Below are positions 17,596 to 26,490 of a stretch of 64,000 nt of DNA, one piece after another. This stretch comes from Planosporangium flavigriseum (lineage in GTDB: Bacteria > Actinomycetota > Actinomycetes > Mycobacteriales > Micromonosporaceae). The stretch covers positions 148,535-212,534 of the forward strand of contig NZ_JAATVW010000008.1 in NCBI RefSeq assembly GCF_011947225.1, in the 5' to 3' direction. The position numbers and the translations under genes are program-made. A model generated the notes under the pieces. The model saw only the letters and a program-made list of their open reading frames with translations, did not search any database and had not been told where the DNA came from. Each line of letters opens with the position of its first letter. Position 1 is the first letter of the stretch.

Positions 17596-20259
17596 ATGAC
17601 CTCTGACAGCCGGTCGGATCCGACCGTCGCCGTGATCGACGCGTTCGCGCCCGGTGGCATGGAGCAGGTGCTGTCCGAACCGGCCATCCCGGCGCCGCCA
17701 CCGAACCTGGTTGAGCGGCCGCGCCTGTTCGAGCTGCTCGACCAGGCGGTTACCCGGCCGCTGACCATCGTTTCCGCGCCTGCCGGCTGGGGCAAGACGA
17801 CGCTGCTCGGCGCGTGGGTGCGGGCCGGGCGGGCGCCGGGCCCGGTGGCCTGGTTCACGGCCGAGGCCGCCTCAGTCGCGGAGTTCTGGGACCAGTTCGC
17901 CGCCGCGCTCGCCGCCGTCGAGCCGTTCGCGCACCGGGCGGACGACCGCGCCGGCACGATCGGGGAGATCGTCGCCGCGCTGGAGGTACCGGGGCCGATC
18001 ATCGTCGTGGTCGTCGATGACGCCCACGAGGTGGCCGACGCGCAGGTCTGGACTGAGCTGGAGACCGTGCTCGGCCGTACGGCCGCCCGGCTGCGGTTCG
18101 TGCTCGGCTGCCGGGCCGACCCGGCGGTCGCGCTGTACCGGTGGCGGATGAACGGCGCGGTGACCGAGATCCGCAGCGCTCAGCTCGCGTTCTCCCTGGC
18201 CGAGACCGGGCAGTTGCTCGGCGCCCACGGCGTGCGGCTCGCGGAGCCGGCGCTGGTGAGCCTGCACGCGATGACTGAGGGCTGGGCGGCCGGGCTGCGG
18301 CTGGCGGCCCTCGCGATCGCCGACCACCCGGACCCGGACAGCCTGGTACCGGAGTTCGCGGTGCATGACCGGGCGCTGGGGGAGTACCTCGTCGGGGAGG
18401 TGCTGGGCAAGCTGCCGGACGACATCCGCGAGGTCCTGCTCGCCACGTCGATCCTGGAGCAGGTACGCCCGGAGCTGGTTCAGGCGTTGACCGGCCGCGC
18501 CGACGGGGAGCGGATCCTCGCCTCGCTCGAGCAGGCCAACCTGCTGGCCGTACACGGTACCGGCAGTCGTGGCTGGTACCGCTGTCACCCGCTGTTCGGC
18601 CTGATGCTCTACAACGAGCTGCGCCACCGCCGGCCCGAGCAGCTGCCGGTGCTGCACCGGCGGGCCGCGGAGTGGTACTTCGCGCACGACATGCCCGCGG
18701 ACGCGATCCGGCACGCGCTCGCGGCAGGGGAGTGGGCCCAGGCGGTCGCTGTCGTCGACTCCAGTTGGCACGAGCTCGTGCCCGGCGCCCGCATGCGTAC
18801 CCTCAAAGAGATCGTTCCGACGCCGCCGCAGCAGGTGCAGCAGGATCCCCGGTTGGCGCTGGCGTTCGCCGCCGAGCGGCTCGACGCGAGCGACCCGCGG
18901 GCCACCGAGACGTTCCTGCACCTGGTGGACCGCTCCCAGCACGCGGCGCCCGACGACTCCACCCGCGACCAGGTGCGCCCGATCCTCGCGGCGTTCCGGG
19001 TGGCGGAGGCGCACCTGTCCGGCGATTCTGAGCTGGTACTCGCGACCGCGCCCCTGCTGCTCTCCGACGACGTGCCGGTGTCCGAAGGGGACATCCACCA
19101 GGTCCGGGCCCTCGCGCTCATCGCGATGGGGAGCGCGCGGCTGCACCAGGGCGATCTGCAGGCGGCCGAGGCGCCGCTGGAGGAGGGACTCGTGCACGCC
19201 CGGCGCTCCGGGGTGGCGCAGGCGCAGATCGCGTCCCTGCGCCAGCTCGCCGCGCTGCATGCCACCCGGGGCCGGCTCAACGCCGCCGTGCGCTTCGCCA
19301 AGGAGGCGGTGAGCCTGGCCGACCAGCACGGCCTGATCCAGGGCAGCGACCTGATCTGGACCCTGCTGACCCTCGCCGACGTGTGCTACCAGCAGAACCG
19401 GGTCCGCCCGGCGATGTACTACCTCGAACGCGCGGTGAACAGCGGCGGCCTCGTCGACCCGGGCATGGTCGCCTCGGCGGCGATCGTCCGTGCCCGCCTG
19501 GCGGCGGCCGCCGGCGACGTCCAGGGCGCCGCGAGCGAGCTGTCGGTGGTGCGCCGCCAACTCGTCGACTGCCAGATCTCGGGCCTGCTGTGGCACTCGT
19601 TGACCCTCGCCGAGGCGGAGCTGCACGTGCAGGCCGGCGAGCCGGCGGCGGCCAAGCGGCTGCTGGGCGCACCGCCGCCGGATCTGCTGTCGGTCTGGTT
19701 CACCCTGGTGCAGGCGAAGGTCCACCTGGCTGAGCGACGACCGTCGCCGGCCGCGTCCGCGGTCGTGGCGCACCTCGAGCCGGGCGGCACCTCGCTGCTG
19801 TGGACGATCGAGGCCAACCTGACGTACGCGCGGGCGATGCGGGCGCTCGGCGACCGGACGAAGGCCGGCCGGTCGGTGGAGCAGGCGCTGCGCCTGGCCG
19901 ACGAGGAGGGCATCCGGCGGCCGTTCCTGGAGGGTGGGCACGCGATCCGCGAGCTGCTCACCACGTACGTGCCGGCCGGCAGCAGCTACCGGAGCCTCGC
20001 CGACGACCTCGCCGGCGACCTGGCGCAGGGGGCGTCGCGGCAGAACGTGGCGGTGAGCCGGCTGCCCGAGCCGTTGACCGAGCGGGAGCTGACCGTCCTG
20101 CGGTACCTGCAGAGCATGCTGTCGGCCGCGGAGATCGCGTCGATGCTGTGCGTGTCGGTCAACACCGTGAAGACCCACATGAAGAGCATCTACCGCAAGC
20201 TGGGGGCCGGCCGTCGCCGCGAGGTCATCCAGCGGGCGCGCGAGCTGAACCTGCTCTAG
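17596..20259 (+). CDS. MalT/LAL-type LuxR-family transcriptional regulator 1
   Basis: An 887-residue signal-transducing ATPase of the MalT-type LuxR class, which couples ATP and inducer binding to transcription activation. The N-terminal domain has Walker A APAGWGKTTLL near residue 60 and Walker B-like VVVVDDAHE near 140. TEGWAAGLRLAALAIAD near 235 belongs to the helical NOD module. A TPR-rich region spans roughly 400-800. The C-terminal LuxR helix-turn-helix is PLTERELTVLRYLQ through SVNTVKTHMKSIYRKLGAGR. The ATG at 17596 has GGGGG upstream. The HTH is very close to that of the second regulator at 22945-25743. Known relatives control secondary metabolism or carbon use; the target here is unknown. 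Confidence 0.93.
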   Translation: MTSDSRSDPTVAVIDAFAPGGMEQVLSEPAIPAPPPNLVERPRLFELLDQAVTRPLTIVSAPAGWGKTTLLGAWVRAGRAPGPVAWFTAEAASVAEFWDQFAAALAAVEPFAHRADDRAGTIGEIVAALEVPGPIIVVVVDDAHEVADAQVWTELETVLGRTAARLRFVLGCRADPAVALYRWRMNGAVTEIRSAQLAFSLAETGQLLGAHGVRLAEPALVSLHAMTEGWAAGLRLAALAIADHPDPDSLVPEFAVHDRALGEYLVGEVLGKLPDDIREVLLATSILEQVRPELVQALTGRADGERILASLEQANLLAVHGTGSRGWYRCHPLFGLMLYNELRHRRPEQLPVLHRRAAEWYFAHDMPADAIRHALAAGEWAQAVAVVDSSWHELVPGARMRTLKEIVPTPPQQVQQDPRLALAFAAERLDASDPRATETFLHLVDRSQHAAPDDSTRDQVRPILAAFRVAEAHLSGDSELVLATAPLLLSDDVPVSEGDIHQVRALALIAMGSARLHQGDLQAAEAPLEEGLVHARRSGVAQAQIASLRQLAALHATRGRLNAAVRFAKEAVSLADQHGLIQGSDLIWTLLTLADVCYQQNRVRPAMYYLERAVNSGGLVDPGMVASAAIVRARLAAAAGDVQGAASELSVVRRQLVDCQISGLLWHSLTLAEAELHVQAGEPAAAKRLLGAPPPDLLSVWFTLVQAKVHLAERRPSPAASAVVAHLEPGGTSLLWTIEANLTYARAMRALGDRTKAGRSVEQALRLADEEGIRRPFLEGGHAIRELLTTYVPAGSSYRSLADDLAGDLAQGASRQNVAVSRLPEPLTERELTVLRYLQSMLSAAEIASMLCVSVNTVKTHMKSIYRKLGAGRRREVIQRARELNLL

Positions 20260-20262
20260 GTT

Positions 20263-20320
20263 CCCATGTTCACGGGGAGTCGGTGTCGTCCTGGTGACAC
20301 CGACTCCCCGTGAACATGGG
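20263..20320. terminator. Long bidirectional terminator hairpin
   Basis: Two perfectly complementary 25-base arms (20263-20287 and 20296-20320, beginning CCCATGTTCACGGGG) flank an 8-base loop. It lies four bases past the LuxR stop and five bases before the stop of the convergent DUF7144 gene, so it should end both transcripts. There is no T-tract, as is common for actinobacterial terminators. Confidence 0.85.
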
Positions 20321-20325
20321 GACGA

Positions 20326-21171
20326 CTACTGCAGGCTCGCGTCCGGCCACCGGCCGGAGATGGCACCGATGATCGGCGGCGCGACTCCCCGTGCCGTGCC
20401 GGCCGGCGTCGTGCTGGCCGCGTCGGCGGCGCTGTGGGCCACCGCGCCGACCATCGTGGCGGTCGGCGGCTGTGGTCCGGCGACGCCGGCCGGCCCGGCC
20501 TGTCCCGCCGGCCCCATCGGGCCGGCCAGCAGTGCCCGCGGCGCCAGGACGTCATCGGCCCCGGCCGTCCGGTGCGGTGCCGCCTCGGCGATGACCGCCT
20601 CCGTCAGCTGGCTCAGCACGACCGTCGCGTCGGCACTCGCTATCTGATGGCGGGGCCGGTAACCGACCCGGTCGCCCGCGCCGCGCCGGGCCCGGCCGGC
20701 CCCGACCGCGGTACCGGTCCTGCCCGCTCCCGTGATCGCCGCTTGCCGGGCGTCGGCGGGCATGGACCCGGTCCGGGCGACGCTGGCCGCGCCTCCGGCG
20801 GGGGTCGCGGTCAGCGCGAAGATGATGACGACATCGAATGAGATCATGAGAAGCGCCCACGCCGGGAACGCGGCCAGCACGCCGAGCTGGGTGAGCGCGT
20901 GTACGCAGACGACGGACAGGGCCATGAGCCGCACCCGGACCGTCACCAGCGACAACCAGATTCCGAGCGAGAACAGCAGCGCACCGAGCGTCAGCGTGAC
21001 CTGGGCCCAGCCGGCCAGATCGAGGACCAGCACCCGGCTGGGATCGACGCGCGCCACGTTCCCGCCGTACACCACGACGAGACCTTCCACCATGTTGAAC
21101 GCCCCGACCAGGGCGAGCATCGCGGCGCTGAACCTCCTCCACTCCGCCCATCCGCTGTGACTCATGGGCAT
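20326..21171 (-). CDS. DUF7144 family membrane protein with long Ala/Gly/Pro tail (paralogue 2)
   Basis: A 281-residue relative of the DUF7144 protein at 16558-17007. The first 130 residues hold the four transmembrane helices with matching phrases (LVGAFNMVEGLVVVYGG, DLAGWAQVTLTLGALLFSLG, FPAWALLMISFDVVIIFALT). The remaining 150 residues are hydrophilic and low-complexity, with GPMGPAGQAGPAGVAGP resembling short collagen-like GXX triplets. GGAAGGAGAGGG precedes the start; ATG codons at 21171 and 21165 are both possible. The tail has no counterpart in the first paralogue. Function is unknown. Confidence 0.82.
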   Translation of the reverse strand: MPMSHSGWAEWRRFSAAMLALVGAFNMVEGLVVVYGGNVARVDPSRVLVLDLAGWAQVTLTLGALLFSLGIWLSLVTVRVRLMALSVVCVHALTQLGVLAAFPAWALLMISFDVVIIFALTATPAGGAASVARTGSMPADARQAAITGAGRTGTAVGAGRARRGAGDRVGYRPRHQIASADATVVLSQLTEAVIAEAAPHRTAGADDVLAPRALLAGPMGPAGQAGPAGVAGPQPPTATMVGAVAHSAADAASTTPAGTARGVAPPIIGAISGRWPDASLQ

Positions 21172-21225
21172 CCCTTGTCCCTCTCCTTCCCGCGACCGTT
21201 CCCGGTACGGGGTTTCGGGCAACCG

Positions 21226-21265
21226 CGAACGCGCCGGCCCGGTGTTAACCGGACCGGCGCGTTCG
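21226..21265 (-). terminator. 18-bp hairpin, one mismatch
   Basis: Arms 21226-21243 and 21248-21265 (CGAACGCGCCGG and its complement) flank a four-base GTTA loop. It lies 55 bp upstream of the DUF7144 start and downstream of the SpoIIE gene, so it may be a terminator or a promoter-proximal operator. Confidence 0.55.
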
Positions 21266-21290
21266 TACCCCCCGGACAGTAAAGTCAAGC

Positions 21291-21327
21291 GGTGTGCCGG
21301 CCGCGCGGCGATCGCGGCCGGCACACC
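21291..21327 (-). terminator. 15-bp perfect hairpin
   Basis: GGTGTGCCGGCCGCG at 21291-21305 pairs exactly with 21313-21327 around a seven-base loop. It is about 250 bp past the stop of the SpoIIE phosphatase gene and is the likelier terminator of the minus-strand transcript. Confidence 0.6.
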
Positions 21328-21575
21328 ATCGGAGGCCCGTCAGACGGCGTGGACCCTGCGGCGAGTGCGACAACACCGGCCGCCATCGGCAAGGGTCGGT
21401 GCTGTGCGGATACCGGAGCAGGGTGGCCCGCGTGCTCGCGCCCACCGCGAACCGATGTCGGGGTCTCCACTGCCGTCATGAACGCCTCCACCCCCGGCAC
21501 TCCGTCGTGCCTTGCCGCCTATGAAACGCTGTGGTCGGGTGAGTAACCATCACCCGGCGCGGGTGAAATTTGTGG

Positions 21576-22739
21576 CTACCGCGCACCGGTCGCCTGGGCG
21601 GCGAGCATGCACGCGTCGTCGCCGGGATTGCGCGGACGCAGACGGTCCAAAATGGACTCAAGGCGGTCTGTCGCCGGTGCGTGCAGCCCTTCGGCCACCG
21701 ACATCGCGAGGTCCCGTATGCCCTCGTCGATCCCGTGGCCGCGCTGCTCGATCAGGCCGTCGGTGTACATGAGCACCACGTCACCCGGGTGAAGCTGGAC
21801 CGACGCGTGCTCGTACTCCGCCTCGGGGCAGACGCCCAGGAGCATGCCGGCCGGCTCGTACCGGGTGTGCACGCCGTCCCGCCCGGCCACCATGATCGGC
21901 GGATGGCCGGCCCGAGCCCAGGTCAGCGTGCCGGTGGACGGACGGTACCGGGCCACCACGGCGGTCGCCGTCGCCCAACTGCCCTGCCGGCACAGCAGGA
22001 CGTTGAGCGCGGCCAGAATCTCGCCGGGCTGGTGGCCGGCGACCGCGTACGCGGCGGCGGCGTGGCGCAACGCCACCATCGGCGGGGCCGCGGCGAGCCC
22101 GTGGCCCACCACGTCCCCGACGGCGAACACGACGTCGCCGTCGGCGAGCGGAACCGTGAGGTACCAGTCGCCACCGACGTCGGCGGAGTCGTCGGCGGCG
22201 AAGTAGCGTACGGCGACGCGCATCCCGCCCGCGTCGGTGACGGCCGTCGGCACCGGCAGGATCACCTGCTGCAGCTGGCCGTTGATCTCCCGCTGCTGGG
22301 CCAGGGCCCGCTGCTGCGCCACCACGGTGCGGTGGCTGACCAGCAGCCGGTCGCGTACCCGGTTCAGCTCGGTCAGGTCGTTGACGACCGCGTACAGGGT
22401 CTGCTGCGCCGGGTGCAGTTCGAAGGTCGCGCGGACCGGTCGCGCGCGGTCCGCGGCGCGCATCAGGTACTCGACGTCCACCGGCGCGCCGTCGTCCAGC
22501 AGCCGGTCGACGGCTGCCGAGACGCGGCCGCGGTCGTCGGGCGCGGCGAGGTTGAGAAAGCCCGGCAGAGCCAGCGCACCGTCGACGCGGCGCCTACCGG
22601 TCAGCCGGTACAGCCGCTCGGACCACTCGACCCGGTCGGTATCCAGGTGCCAGGCCCCCCAGCCCAGCCCCTGGCCAGCCGTGCCGAGCCCGGGGTCGGT
22701 CGCCACTGCGCTGCGCGCACCAGCGCGGATTTCCTCCAT
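21576..22739 (-). CDS. PAS-SpoIIE PP2C-type serine/threonine phosphatase
   Basis: A 387-residue protein phosphatase of the SpoIIE/RsbU class, which typically dephosphorylates anti-anti-sigma factors. Residues 20-130 look like a PAS-type sensor (WGAWHLDTDRVEWSERLYRLTG, then a beta-rich segment). A short coiled-coil linker near 140-165 leads to the SpoIIE domain with metal-binding DVGGDWYLTVPLADGDVVFAVGDVVGHG (given in two parts: DVGGDWY near 190 and GDVVGHG near 210) and DVVLMYTDGLIEQRG near 325. GGGAGGTGCG precedes the ATG at 22739; earlier in-frame codons are an unlikely extension. It follows the second LuxR regulator on the same strand after 205 bp. No anti-sigma factor is encoded nearby. 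Confidence 0.92.
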   Translation of the reverse strand: MEEIRAGARSAVATDPGLGTAGQGLGWGAWHLDTDRVEWSERLYRLTGRRRVDGALALPGFLNLAAPDDRGRVSAAVDRLLDDGAPVDVEYLMRAADRARPVRATFELHPAQQTLYAVVNDLTELNRVRDRLLVSHRTVVAQQRALAQQREINGQLQQVILPVPTAVTDAGGMRVAVRYFAADDSADVGGDWYLTVPLADGDVVFAVGDVVGHGLAAAPPMVALRHAAAAYAVAGHQPGEILAALNVLLCRQGSWATATAVVARYRPSTGTLTWARAGHPPIMVAGRDGVHTRYEPAGMLLGVCPEAEYEHASVQLHPGDVVLMYTDGLIEQRGHGIDEGIRDLAMSVAEGLHAPATDRLESILDRLRPRNPGDDACMLAAQATGAR

Positions 22740-22944
22740 CGCACCTCCCGTGCCGAGTGCGCCTGACAGACCATGGTTGGCACGGGTTGGTGACCCCGGC
22801 TCCCCCGAACCGGGTGATGTTCGGTTGTTGCCGCAGTTCCGGCGCTGCTCCACCCGGACCGGGTGAGGTGACATCTGGCAAACACCGCAGACCGCGGCCC
22901 GTTCGGTGGGGCTGGTCATCCAGCGACCGTCGGGTACGCTGCGG

Positions 22945-25743
22945 TCAGATCAGCCCCACCTCCTGCGCCCGGCGGATGGCGTCGCGGCGGCGTCCCACCC
23001 CGAGCTTGCGGTACACGTTCTTGACGTGGGTCTTGACGGTGTTGGGGGACACGCACAGCATCGACGCGATCTCCGGGGTGGACATCATGCTGCGCAGATG
23101 GCGGAGAACGATGAGTTCCCGCTCGGTGAGCGGCTCGACTCCGCGCGGACGTGGCGGTGGGGTGGCCACCGGAGCGTTGATCGCCGCGCCGGTGAGCTCG
23201 GTGATGAGGCTCGCGTGGCCGGTGCCGGCGGACAGGTGCGCCACCAGCAGGTCGCGTACAAGGGGGGCGTTGACGAGGAAGGGCAGCCGCAGCCCTTCGG
23301 CGCTGGCCAGTTGTAGCGACCGCTCGACGAAGCGCTCGCTGGCCGTTCGGTCGTCGAGGCTCCGCAGGGCCAGGGCGTGCAGCAGGCACGCCTCCGCCGA
23401 GTGGACCGACGTCCCGGCGGGCATCCTCGCGTACCGGCCGGCCGCTGCCGCGGCCGCCGCCGCCTCGCCGGCCGCCAGGTGCAGTTTGGCCCGGACAACG
23501 GCCGTCCAGTCGGGGTATGGCGCCGCCGTCGCGTCGCCCGCGACCAGCCGGCCCGCCTGCCGGACCTCTCCGAGCGCCAGCCGTAGCTCCGCCTCCATCA
23601 GCGCCAGGGCGGCGCCGAACACCGGCGGGAGGCCGTCGGTGTCGCTGTCGGCCCCGGCCGAGGTGAGGATCTCCAGGCCGCGCGCCGGATCTCCGCGCAG
23701 CTGGTACAGCCGGGCCTGGATGGTGGTGGCGAACATCCTGATCGCGGCGTCGGTGTGGGCTGCGCCGGCCATGCTCCGGTCGACGTGGTGGGCCGCGTCG
23801 TCGAGCCGGCCACGCAGCAGGCAGGCGCAGCCGAGCACGACCCGCGCCCAGTCGGCCTCGCTCGCACTCGTCAGGCCGGCCCGGGACACGGCGCGCAGCA
23901 GGAGCTGACAGGCGTGCACCGCGGAGCCGAGGTGACCGCGGGCCAGGCCGACGAGCGCCTGCTGGCGCAGGGTCGCGATGAGGATCCGGCCGGAGCCGCT
24001 GCGGCGGGCGAGCGGCAGCGCCTCCCGGACCGCCGTAGTGGCCGCCTCCAACCGCCCGAGGGCCAGCGAGGCGTCCGCTGCGGCGGTCCGGCTCAACGCC
24101 CGTACCTCGTCCAGTACCCCGGCCGGCGCGCCGCGCACGCTGTCGAGCAGGCCCGCCGCGGCGGTCAGCGTACGGTCGGCGTCCCCGGCGCCGCGCGCCT
24201 CGGCCAGCCGCACGGCGTGGAGGATGGGGGCGACCGCGTCGTCGACGTGCGGGCTCTCCTCGGCCCGGCGCAGGAACGCGCGCACGCCGTCGACGTCGCC
24301 CGCCTCGTGGTGCGCGGCCGCGAAGGCGAGCGCCAGCCGGGCGTCGGTGTTGACCGCTTCGGGGGGTGTGGGCGTGGGCCCGACCGGGCCGGACGGGCCG
24401 CAGCCGGCCAGCAGCTCGCGCCAGTGCCGGACGAGCAGCAGGGTCGCGCTGTCCCAGTCGCCGGCGGCGAGGGCGTGGCGCAGCGCTGCGGCGGGCAGTC
24501 CGTTACGGGCGTACCAGTCGGCCGCGGCGGTGTGCAGGACCGGCATCCGCTCCGGCGCGCTCCGGCGCAGTTCGGCGTACATCGCCCGGCGGAGCAGCCG
24601 CCGGTACCGGTACCAGCCGTGGGCCCCGCCGCAGTAGACGGTGAACGCGTTCGCCTGCTCCAGCTCGTTCAGGATCCGCGCGCCGTCGCGGCGGTCGGTC
24701 AACGCCTCGACCAGCCCGGGGCAGACGTACTCCAGCACGGAGGTGCACAGCAGCAGCTCCCGCTGGTCGTCGGTCAGCCGGTGCAGCACCTCGCGCTCGA
24801 GGTAGTCGAGGTACGCCCGGTCGCCGACGCCCAACTCGTCGACCACGCGGTCCGGTTCGCCGCGCCACGACATCTCCTGCACGGCGAGGGTGAGGCCGGC
24901 CGCCCACCCTTCGGTGACGCTCAGCAGCTTGCGGACGGTCGCGCGGGGCACCTCGAGTTCGTGTCGCCGCAGCAGCTCACCGGTTTCGTCAGCGGTGAAC
25001 GTCAACTGCTCGGTGCGCAGTTCGGCCAGCTGCCCGAGCAGGCGCCACCGGTACAGCGGCAGGCCGGGCTCGCTGCGGGTGAGCAGCACCGCGCGCAGGT
25101 CGGGTCCGCGCTGTTGCAGCAGCCGCTCGACGTTGGACAGGACAGCCGGGTCGGTGACCAGATGGAAGTCGTCGAGGACGAGCAGGACGGGGGGACCGCT
25201 GCGCTGCGCCGGTCGGCCCCGGTCGTCGCCGTCGGCCTGGAGGTGCACCCCGGCGCGGGCCAGGGCCTCCACAATGTGGTGCCAGGAGTCGAAACCGTCG
25301 GCTGCGTCGAGCCCGTCGGCGGTCTCGAATCCCACCCAGGCGACCGGCCCCGGCGCCCGGTCGGCGCGGATCCAGGAGCTGAGCAGCACGCTCTTGCCCC
25401 ACCCGGCTGGCGCGGCCACCAGCGTGAGGGGGTGGCGCAGGGCGACGTCGAGCCGGTGCAGCAGCCGGGGCCGGGGTACGTGCGTCGCGGGCAGCGGCGG
25501 CACCAGGAACCGGGGTGCGGTGAGCGGCCACTGGGTGCCACTGTTCGGCGCGGCCTGGCTGTTCTTCGCCGCGATCCGTCGTCGGCGAGCAACCGGTACG
25601 CCGGTGTCGCGGTGTGCGCGGCCGACTCTCGTCGCGCCGAGCCGGCGTTGCCCCGGCTGCTCAGTGTCGGCCAACGGGACCTGATTCGTGGAACGGCGGC
25701 CGTCCGGTCCCGTTCCGAGGCGCGTCGCGGATATCGGCCTCAA
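22945..25743 (-). CDS. MalT/LAL-type LuxR-family transcriptional regulator 2
   Basis: A MalT-type LuxR ATPase regulator of up to 932 residues, paralogous to the one at 17596-20259. Walker A is APAGWGKSVLL near residue 112 and Walker B-like LLVLDDFHLVTD near 190. TEGWAAGLTLAVQEM lies near 285, a TPR-like helical region follows, and the C-terminal HTH reads PLTERELIVLRHLR through SPNTVKTHVKNVYRKLGVGR. The first 75 residues are basic and disordered, so translation may start later; no clear ribosome binding site separates the options. It ends 205 bp before the SpoIIE phosphatase start, and the two may be co-regulated. Inducer and targets are unknown. Confidence 0.92.
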   Translation of the reverse strand: MRPISATRLGTGPDGRRSTNQVPLADTEQPGQRRLGATRVGRAHRDTGVPVARRRRIAAKNSQAAPNSGTQWPLTAPRFLVPPLPATHVPRPRLLHRLDVALRHPLTLVAAPAGWGKSVLLSSWIRADRAPGPVAWVGFETADGLDAADGFDSWHHIVEALARAGVHLQADGDDRGRPAQRSGPPVLLVLDDFHLVTDPAVLSNVERLLQQRGPDLRAVLLTRSEPGLPLYRWRLLGQLAELRTEQLTFTADETGELLRRHELEVPRATVRKLLSVTEGWAAGLTLAVQEMSWRGEPDRVVDELGVGDRAYLDYLEREVLHRLTDDQRELLLCTSVLEYVCPGLVEALTDRRDGARILNELEQANAFTVYCGGAHGWYRYRRLLRRAMYAELRRSAPERMPVLHTAAADWYARNGLPAAALRHALAAGDWDSATLLLVRHWRELLAGCGPSGPVGPTPTPPEAVNTDARLALAFAAAHHEAGDVDGVRAFLRRAEESPHVDDAVAPILHAVRLAEARGAGDADRTLTAAAGLLDSVRGAPAGVLDEVRALSRTAAADASLALGRLEAATTAVREALPLARRSGSGRILIATLRQQALVGLARGHLGSAVHACQLLLRAVSRAGLTSASEADWARVVLGCACLLRGRLDDAAHHVDRSMAGAAHTDAAIRMFATTIQARLYQLRGDPARGLEILTSAGADSDTDGLPPVFGAALALMEAELRLALGEVRQAGRLVAGDATAAPYPDWTAVVRAKLHLAAGEAAAAAAAAGRYARMPAGTSVHSAEACLLHALALRSLDDRTASERFVERSLQLASAEGLRLPFLVNAPLVRDLLVAHLSAGTGHASLITELTGAAINAPVATPPPRPRGVEPLTERELIVLRHLRSMMSTPEIASMLCVSPNTVKTHVKNVYRKLGVGRRRDAIRRAQEVGLI

Positions 25744-26490
25744 CCTCCCCTCGATGGGACTGGCTCACCACATACCCATGGTCAAGATATGGGTACCGGT
25801 TGTGTGTGGCGGCGTTTCTTGCCTGGTTTCTTGCGCTTAAACGCGTGTCGCTGGCGTGGAATGAGAGAGCGCTGAAGTAAAGGTTCTTTATCGCGGCTGG
25901 CGGGGCGGATTCAGGTATCGACGCACGGCTACGGAGCGTGTTTGTGTTACGCGGCATTGCGCAGCATCAGTACGTGAAATCGCTGTCTTGGTCGCAAAAT
26001 GCCGGCCGGTGATGGCACAGGGTTACGGGCCTGACGCGCTGGTGCGACCGCGATCGGCGGCCGCGCGCGATTCGGGAGTTAACGCTGAGTGCAATGCGCG
26101 CTACCAATTGGTAACGCTTGTTTCGCCCGATGTGATTACCCAAGTCGCCGGTTCACTGCGGGGACGGGCTACTCGCTTTTATCGATCCAACGAATCGGGC
26201 TGATCCGGCATGTCCGATAGGCCGACCGACAATTCGAGTGGGCGCGCCTGGGATACCTACCGTGTGTCGCCGGCTCGTCACGAATTCTTCAGATGGTGCA
26301 AAAGGTTCGGGTAGGTGTCCACACGTTTTGTCCGCGGCGACGCGTGGCCGGCTGCCGGCTGCCCCCGTTCGGCGTTCGCTCCGGCCGTCCGGGCACCGGC
26401 GCCCCGTGTCACTCTCGGGAAAACCCAAACGACCGTTAAGCTTCAGAGTGCGGTCAACGAGGACCCTCTACCCCTGGATCCGGTGAGCCT
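25744..26490. other. 747-bp low-GC spacer between divergent genes
   Basis: I see no supportable gene. The stretch is clearly richer in A/T than its surroundings and lacks third-position G/C bias in any frame. It should hold the promoters of the second LuxR regulator and of the acyl-CoA dehydrogenase gene. A perfect palindrome at 26102-26113 is the main visible element. Confidence 0.6.
26102..26113. promoter_or_regulatory. Perfect 12-bp palindrome TACCAATTGGTA
   Basis: It lies in the AT-rich spacer, about 360 bp upstream of the LuxR regulator and 380 bp upstream of the dehydrogenase gene. It could be a binding site for a dimeric regulator. There is only one copy in the window. Confidence 0.35.

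Larger units (their letters stand above)
21172..21575. other. 404-bp spacer with two strong hairpins
   Basis: I find no gene here. It lies between the end of the SpoIIE phosphatase gene and the start of the DUF7144 gene, both on the minus strand. Two long inverted repeats described separately probably end the phosphatase transcript, and the promoter of the DUF7144 gene must be in the left part. Confidence 0.6.

Noticed and set aside
23755..25875. 706-codon open frame opposite the second LuxR regulator
   Set aside because: It mirrors a gene with complete Walker and HTH motifs. Long antisense frames are expected from G/C-biased third positions, and the translation is Arg/Gly/Val-rich without motifs.
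25988..26203. Short plus-strand ORF in the AT-rich spacer before the acyl-CoA dehydrogenase
   Set aside because: It has no third-position bias, ribosome binding site or family likeness.
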